This document shows, piece by piece, positions 57,786 to 64,000 of a stretch of 64,000 nucleotides of DNA (position 1 is its first letter; the number at the start of each line of letters is the position of its first letter). The notes beneath the pieces were generated by a model. It had not been told where the DNA came from. It made no database searches and saw only the letters and a program-made list of their open reading frames with translations. Origin of the DNA: Ilex aquifolium (Eukaryota; Streptophyta; Magnoliopsida; Aquifoliales; Aquifoliaceae); the NCBI GenBank assembly GCA_951799425.1, contig OX637396.1, forward strand, positions 39,175,901 through 39,239,900. The letters are read 5' to 3'. The translations under genes were made by a program, and so were the position numbers.

Positions 57786-60700
57786 ATGGACGATAAGTCA
57801 ATTGCCCTCGATGCTGTTATCAAGGAGGCAGTTGATTTGGTATGTGCTTAAATCTATTGTGATTGTCAATGACTCTCCATAAACAAAAATCTAAGTCTTG
57901 TCGTCAGCTTAAGAATTGGTTATCAAAATGGTTTCTCTGCATACTGCTTCCATGAATAGTTGCATCATGTTGAGTCTGACAAACATTAGGGAAGAAAGGA
58001 AGACAGAAATCAGTGCATTTATGTTCAAGGCTCTCTAATTTTCTCTGTCTGAAAAAAATGAAAAAAAAAGAAAGATTACTAATGCTGTAATTTCTACATT
58101 CAGGAGAACATCCCTCTTGAAGAAGTATTTGAACATCTTAAATGTACAAGAGAGGGTTTGAGCTCTGATGCAGTCAGAGAACGATTGGAGTTGTTTGGAC
58201 ACAATAAACTCGAAGAGAAAAAGGTTTAGAAGATTATATTTTTAGCGAACACTTTCAGTTTGCCAACTGCAGTTTTTTTTTTGGTTCTGTTTTCTTAGCT
58301 TTTCCAACCCATGATTTGTTGTCATCCATACTTTCTTGCATAGGAAAGTAAATTTCTAAAATTTCTGGGCTTTATGTGGAATCCTCTGTCATGGGTGATG
58401 GAAGCAGCAGCTATAATGGCCATTGCTCTTGCAAATGGAGGGGTAGATTTCTATGTCATATTATTTTGTTACTGAAACATATGGCTTTATTATTCAAGAT
58501 GTCTTTGAGTGAGATCTTATTAATTGTGGTATTGGATAAAACCGAAATGTAATGACACAGCCTTATTTTTTGCAGGGCAGAGGCCCAGATGTTTATGACT
58601 TTGTTGGCATTGTGATTTTACTTATTGTCAATTCTACTATCAGTTTTTTTGAGGAAAATAATGCCGGAAATGCTGCAGCTGCTCTTATGGCTCGGTTGGC
58701 TCCAAAAGCCAAGGTTTCACTCTCTCAGAATAATTTGTGACAAGCAACATTGCAGATCTACCTCATCCCTAAAAATTAAAATTTTTCAATCTAAATAGAA
58801 GTATGATATCTTTTTTTTTGTTCCCATTTTTGTAATCACTACTATCAGATCTTACGTGATGGGAAATGGAGCGAGGAAGATGCTTCAGTGTTGGTTCCTG
58901 GTGACATCATCAGTATCAAACTTGGAGACATTGTTCCTGCTGATGCACGCCTTCTAGAAGGAGATCCGCTAAAGATTGATCAGGTGCCTGATTTAGTATG
59001 AGTAATGAACTTTATGAATACAAGATTGGAATGAAAAAGAAAAAACTGTTGCTTACTTCTGTTCATGGTTTAGTTTTAGGCAGTCTTTAGTGTTTCACTT
59101 AAAATAGAATCGAAAATCATAGACATGAACGATCATCCAGGGGTTAGATGGTTGCTTTCTTCTGATGTTCTCAGAAATTCTTCCTAGCATTGTTCGTTCT
59201 TCTTTGTGTGCTGAACCTTAAGCTGAATCAGTTGACCTGACCCAATGTGTTTTTTTTTTTTTTTGGCAAAGCTTTGCTCAGACTCACAAAATTGAATGGA
59301 CTCTGGCTTGGTTCGGCACTTATCATGGGTTTTTACATCTAAAACTGACCAAGCACAGAGCCTACAAAATGAGCTTTTGCTCTAATCAGTCCAACTTGAA
59401 TTGATAAACTGACCAGACATTCATGCTCATCTCAAGCTGTTTGAAAAAAATCAAGATGTCATTGTTTATATAGGTGCCCAGCAAAACTCAGAGTTGAGGT
59501 CAAATTGAGAGCTGGCCTTGCTTATTGGCAATTCCAGGCGGACCTTTTCTGAAAGGTCCCTTCTTTTTTTTGGGTCAGTATATGATATTGAAAGGCCCCT
59601 TCTGATACATACATATAGCCATCCTTTTCATAAATCTCCACCAAGCAATCATTTCAACGACTCATCATCTTCACACAAGGTGTTCAATTCTGGTCAGAAA
59701 GTGCTGTAACTTATATTCAAGACTAACTGACAGTGGCTCATAACATTGTTGCAGACATAGAAGCCTTAGAAGTGCTTAAATGCCTTGATACATCAGCAGT
59801 CCTGATACACATGTTAGTTCATGCATATGATTTTCAGTCATATCTGTCCTATGTGGCTCATTGGAATCTCTAACTTCCCAGTATAAAGCAACAGGAACAA
59901 CATGCAACTTCATCAGTCATAGTTCTGCTATTTTCAAATGGCTAAGCCTTACATTTTCTATCGGCCAATTTGGATTCTTGATTAAGAAACAAACAGTTCA
60001 TAATATTCACGACAGGTAAATTTATGCAACTGAAAGGTTAAAGTTACTTGCATATTTATGGGTTTTAGTTTTGACATGTAAATGCCGCCAATCAGTTATG
60101 TTATGATTTTAGTCGGATGTCTTGCATAGCACCAAATTGTGAGGAAGCACTCATTTTCTTTTGTCTAAAAAACCAGTAATTTTGTGTCACTGTTTGCAAC
60201 ATCATTATGGCTGTAAAACGATGATGAGTTGTCCTAAAACTTACTCCCCCTAGGTTTGACGTTTACCATTGTCAATTACAGTCTGCTCTTACTGGAGAAT
60301 CTCTTCCAGTAACTAAGAATCCTGGTGATGGTGTTTACTCGGGTTCAACATGTAAGCAAGGTGAAATTGAAGCAATTGTTATTGCAACTGGAGTCCATAC
60401 TTTCTTTGGCAAGGCAGCTCATCTTGTCGAAAGCACTACACATGTTGGGCATTTCCAAAAGGTTCGTTTTTGTGCTTATTTATCTGAACAATGATGGGCA
60501 AAAACCTACGGAGCTCCAAATTATGTTTCTCATTGTTTTTAAAATAGAATTAGCCTCAATTTTTCTAACATGATGGTGTTAGACTTGTTTATGGGTGGAT
60601 GTCTAATGTTAGAGTTCTTTCAAATATTTCTTGATGAGTATGCTTACTGGATTCAGGTGTTAACATCCATTGGGAACTTCTGCATCTGCTCAATTGCTGT

Positions 60701-63700
60701 TGGCATGGTGATTGAAATCATTGTTATGTGGGGACATCAGGGGAGGAGCTACCGTACCGGTATTGATAACCTTCTTGTCCTACTCATTGGTGGAATTCCT
60801 ATTGCAATGCCAACTGTTCTTTCCGTGACCATGGCTATTGGTTCACATCGCTTATCTCAGCAGGTCTGTGAAACTAGAGGCTTGCTTACTAGATTTGTTC
60901 CCAAATTTGCCATGAAATACAAAGATTAAACATATTATTTTCCTTCTGAGGGAACTAAAACTGCCCATTTGTGTAAAATTATGTGAATGATCGATGTGCA
61001 TGGTTTGTTCAGGGTGCCATCACAAAGAGAATGACCGCCATTGAGGAAATGGCTGGGATGGATGTGCTATGCAGTGATAAAACAGGAACGCTGACACTTA
61101 ACAAGCTTTCTGTGGACAAAAATTTGATTGAGGTTATACATTTGGACACTATACATTGCCATTCCTCTGCATTTGAATGCATTATATAGGATCAAGTATA
61201 GTTTTACAAGTTTAAACAGACCTCTTGAGCATCTTATGTGGAATTCGCATTGTGCAGGAAGTAGGCTTCCATTATAGATGCACCTTCTTTAAAGCAAAGA
61301 AAAACATACATTTTTGAAATAGTGTTTTTAGCATGCTATAATGTGGATAAATAGGTCCACCACCTAAACTATCTCCATGTTGGGGGATAAATGCCACAGG
61401 GTAGCGACACAATTAGATGTGGCAAGTGTGTCCTTACTCATACATACATCATCATTATCATCAGCCCCCCTGGTTGCCCCCCGGGTGGGTATGGAAGTAT
61501 GTAGACTTGTACGCATATTCGTTCAATATTCCAGTAAGTTGAATATGTAAAAAATTGTTTCACAGCTTTAGGTATTATTGATGCCACAATGTCATTTCAG
61601 GTTTTTGTCAAAGATGTTGACAAGGATATGGTTGTATTAATGGCTGCAAGAGCATCAAGGTTGGAGAATCAAGATGCTATCGATGCTGCAATTGTTTCAA
61701 TGCTAGGAGACCCTAAAGAGGTATTGAATCTATTTCGTAAAATATTTGCGGCTCTGTCTTGACAAATATAGATGCTTTGTTTTTTTTTCTCTCAAAACAG
61801 CAGTGATAGGCTGCAACATTTCTTTCCCATTTGCCATTCAATGTGGATGTCAACATGCAGAAAATATGGAATTTTGACACCATATTTTGACATCATCAGG
61901 GAAAAAAGAAACAAGATAAAAATCTAGACGACATTTTCCAGCTAATGATTGCTTTGATTCTTCACCACTGAGTTAACTTTTGCGGCTAATGATCAACTTA
62001 ATTCTTCTTGTGAAGTTTGATCAAGTCTCCATTTAATGATTCCTCTGATTCTTGAAAGGCACGAGCTGGAATTAAAGAAGTTCACTTCCTTCCATTCAAT
62101 CCAACCGACAAAAGGACAGCTCTTACATACATAGATAAAGCTGGTGAAATGCACAGAGTGAGCAAGGGCGCACCAGAGCAGGTAGCCTATCATACCTAAT
62201 ATCTTACAACTTGTTACCATACAATTGAACCATAATAGCTAATATGTTTGCACTTATGCTCGGTAGATTCTCAATCTAGCACATAACAAATCAGAAATTG
62301 AACGGAGGGTACATTCTATGATTGAAAAATTTGCAGAACGTGGGCTCCGTTCCCTCGCAGTTGCTCGCCAGGTAATTGAGATTTTGTGAATACATTGTCG
62401 TCCCTGTAAGATTTCTTTCACTTATCTCTAAAAATTTATGAATTGAACTTTTTTACCCCCTCCAGAAAGTACCAGCTGGTAACAAAGACAGTCCTGGCGG
62501 TCCCTGGGAATTTGTTGGCCTTCTCCCTCTCTTTGACCCTCCTCGTCATGATAGTGCTGAAACAATTAGGAGAGCTCTAGATCTTGGTGTGAGTGTTAAA
62601 ATGATAACGGGTATGTTTCACTGACTATATGCAACTTGATCTCTTCAGTGATTGCATCTATACCTCCTACATCTTTTTGGCCTTAGAACATATTGAACTA
62701 ATGAATTTTGAAAGACATACTGTATACTTTTTAGGAGACCAATAACCCATAATGTTAGGTCTGAAGGCCTATATATTGATGCAATTTCAAACCTTTTCCC
62801 AATTTTTTTCGGTGTTTTGTGCAATATCAATGTCTTTAAATAGATGTCACAAGAATTTGGAATGTCATTTGCCTTGCTGAACTCATCATAAATGCTTCAA
62901 AAGTTTGCAAATGGTCACCGGAAAGAAAACTGATCTGCAGGTGGAGGTGGTGGGACAGAAATACTTAACTAATTGTCACTTTCAGGAAGCAATTTTGGCT
63001 AAATTAGCAACTAGTCTAGCTGTATGCCCCAGTTCAGTAGATATCAATTCGAACCTCAAGGAAAGAACTCATATAGCCCTAAAAGCAACCAAATAACATG
63101 CACAACTAGAATATAAACTAATATCCCAGCATTTGTGGATGTCAATGGCTTGTAAAACTGTTGTCTGTTCTAAATGAGCAAAGAGAAGTATAATTCCATG
63201 AAGATTTATTAATCTATGTTACTGCAGGGCAGACTATGGTGACGTGTCAGCTGAATACATTGTCACTTAATAATTAAGAAAAATGAATTTAATGGATGAT
63301 CTTGTTTTACTTATTTGATGTTTTATAGCACCTACATTTGCATTTTAACATGTGAGCTGAATACTTCTTCATGCAACCACACCTTAAATGAAAACCTTTT
63401 CAGGTGACCAACTAGCAATAGCTAAAGAAACGGGACGACGTCTTGGAATGGGCATAAATATGTACCCTTCTTCATCTTTGCTTGGTGATAGTAAGGATGA
63501 GACAATTGCATCTCTACCAATTGATGAACTCATTGAGAAAGCCGATGGTTTTGCTGGAGTCTTTCCTGGTATGTCTGGCTGTTACAAAATGGAAGCTCGG
63601 TCATATAGTAATTTTATTGACATCTGACTTCATTTTTCCTTTGCAGAACATAAGTATGAGATTGTGAGTAGACTGCAAGCTAGAAAGCACATTTGTGGAA

Positions 63701-64000
63701 TGACTGGTGATGGTGTAAATGATGCACCCGCCTTAAAGAAAGCTGACATAGGAATTGCTGTGGCAGATTCTACAGACGCTGCTCGCAGTGCTTCGGATAT
63801 AGTTCTAACAGAACCTGGACTTAGTGTAATCATAAGTGCTGTCCTTACAAGCCGTGCAATCTTCCAGAGAATGAAAAACTACACGGTAATTTAAACTTCC
63901 GATACATGGTACTTTGGCAGAGGTATGAGATTTGTATAAAACTGACAGTAAAGGCTAAGAAGTTATGTTCTTTCTCCAGATATATGCTGTTTCTATTACT
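57786..64000 (+). CDS. Plasma membrane H+-ATPase (P3A-type), 3' end beyond window
   Basis: Fifteen coding exons seen: 57786-57839, 58104-58223, 58344-58442, 58576-58713, 58849-58983, 60282-60461, 60657-60863, 61013-61132, 61601-61720, 62059-62181, 62267-62371, 62466-62610, 63404-63568, 63647-63885 and 63980 onward. This gives 657 of about 950 residues in frame. Visible parts are M1 ([17 protein letters not shown]), M2 ([17 protein letters not shown]), TGES at 186-189, M3/M4 with PIAMP, the phosphorylated Asp333 in CSDKTGT, the KGAPEQ nucleotide-binding motif, and GDGVNDAP at 591-598. It pumps H+ out of the cell using ATP. The M5-M10 region and the autoinhibitory C-terminus with the 14-3-3 site are outside the window. 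Relation to the AHA4/AHA11 or AHA7 branches is not settled. Gene symbol left blank because the paralogue is unclear. Confidence 0.95.
58984..60281 (+). other. Long intron 5 of the H+-ATPase gene
   Basis: 1298 bp, by far the longest coding-region intron here. I see no bounded mobile element or extra exon in it. Confidence 0.6.
62611..63403 (+). other. Intron 12 of the H+-ATPase gene
   Basis: 793 bp and splits a glycine codon (G|GT) of MITGDQ. The short frames inside do not match the protein, so they are intronic. Confidence 0.6.

Overview
This is a 64 kb piece of a plant nuclear genome, most likely a eudicot. It has long AT-rich intergenic DNA and multi-exon genes with GT-AG introns. The protein families are plant-type: an AGC VIII kinase with a DFD motif, a DUF630/DUF632 protein, a plant P3A H+-ATPase, CSN7 and LCMT1. 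Stowaway, hAT, MULE, PIF/Harbinger, Helitron and SINE insertions are abundant. The species cannot be named from the sequence. Exon models below were built by hand from splice sites and reading-frame continuity, and all five close in frame.

Layout. 1-15.4 kb is a transposon-rich gene desert with small hAT-like and MULE-like MITEs, several tRNA-type SINEs, a 2.6 kb PIF/Harbinger element with a broken Myb-like ORF, and one Helitron. 15.6-21.05 kb (+) is a D6PK-like AGC kinase of 707 aa. 21.05-23.87 kb holds SINEs and two hAT-like elements, one carrying a nested SINE. 23.87-29.57 kb (-) is a DUF630/DUF632 protein of 816 aa. 29.6-34.4 kb is intergenic with foldback MITEs. 34.42-42.28 kb (-) is leucine carboxyl methyltransferase 1 (13 exons, 336 aa). 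42.3-44.3 kb is a divergent intergenic region filled largely by one long-TIR element. 44.33-51.21 kb (+) is COP9 signalosome subunit 7 (9 exons, 259 aa). 51.2-57.2 kb is a second repeat-rich stretch, including a Stowaway MITE split by a Helitron. 57.79-64.0 kb (+) is a plasma membrane H+-ATPase whose last ~300 codons lie beyond the window.

The five genes do not form an operon or an obvious pathway. They are typical housekeeping or signalling genes separated by transposon debris. The most informative novelty is in that debris. Two Helitrons in opposite orientation, 41 kb apart, carry a GC-rich CCACCG-type triplet core of very different length. There are clear nested insertions that give relative ages. 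Several short hAT-like families share one terminal motif but have quite different motif-dense interiors. MITEs sit in introns of the kinase, DUF632 and CSN7 genes. I found no clearly new enzymatic system.
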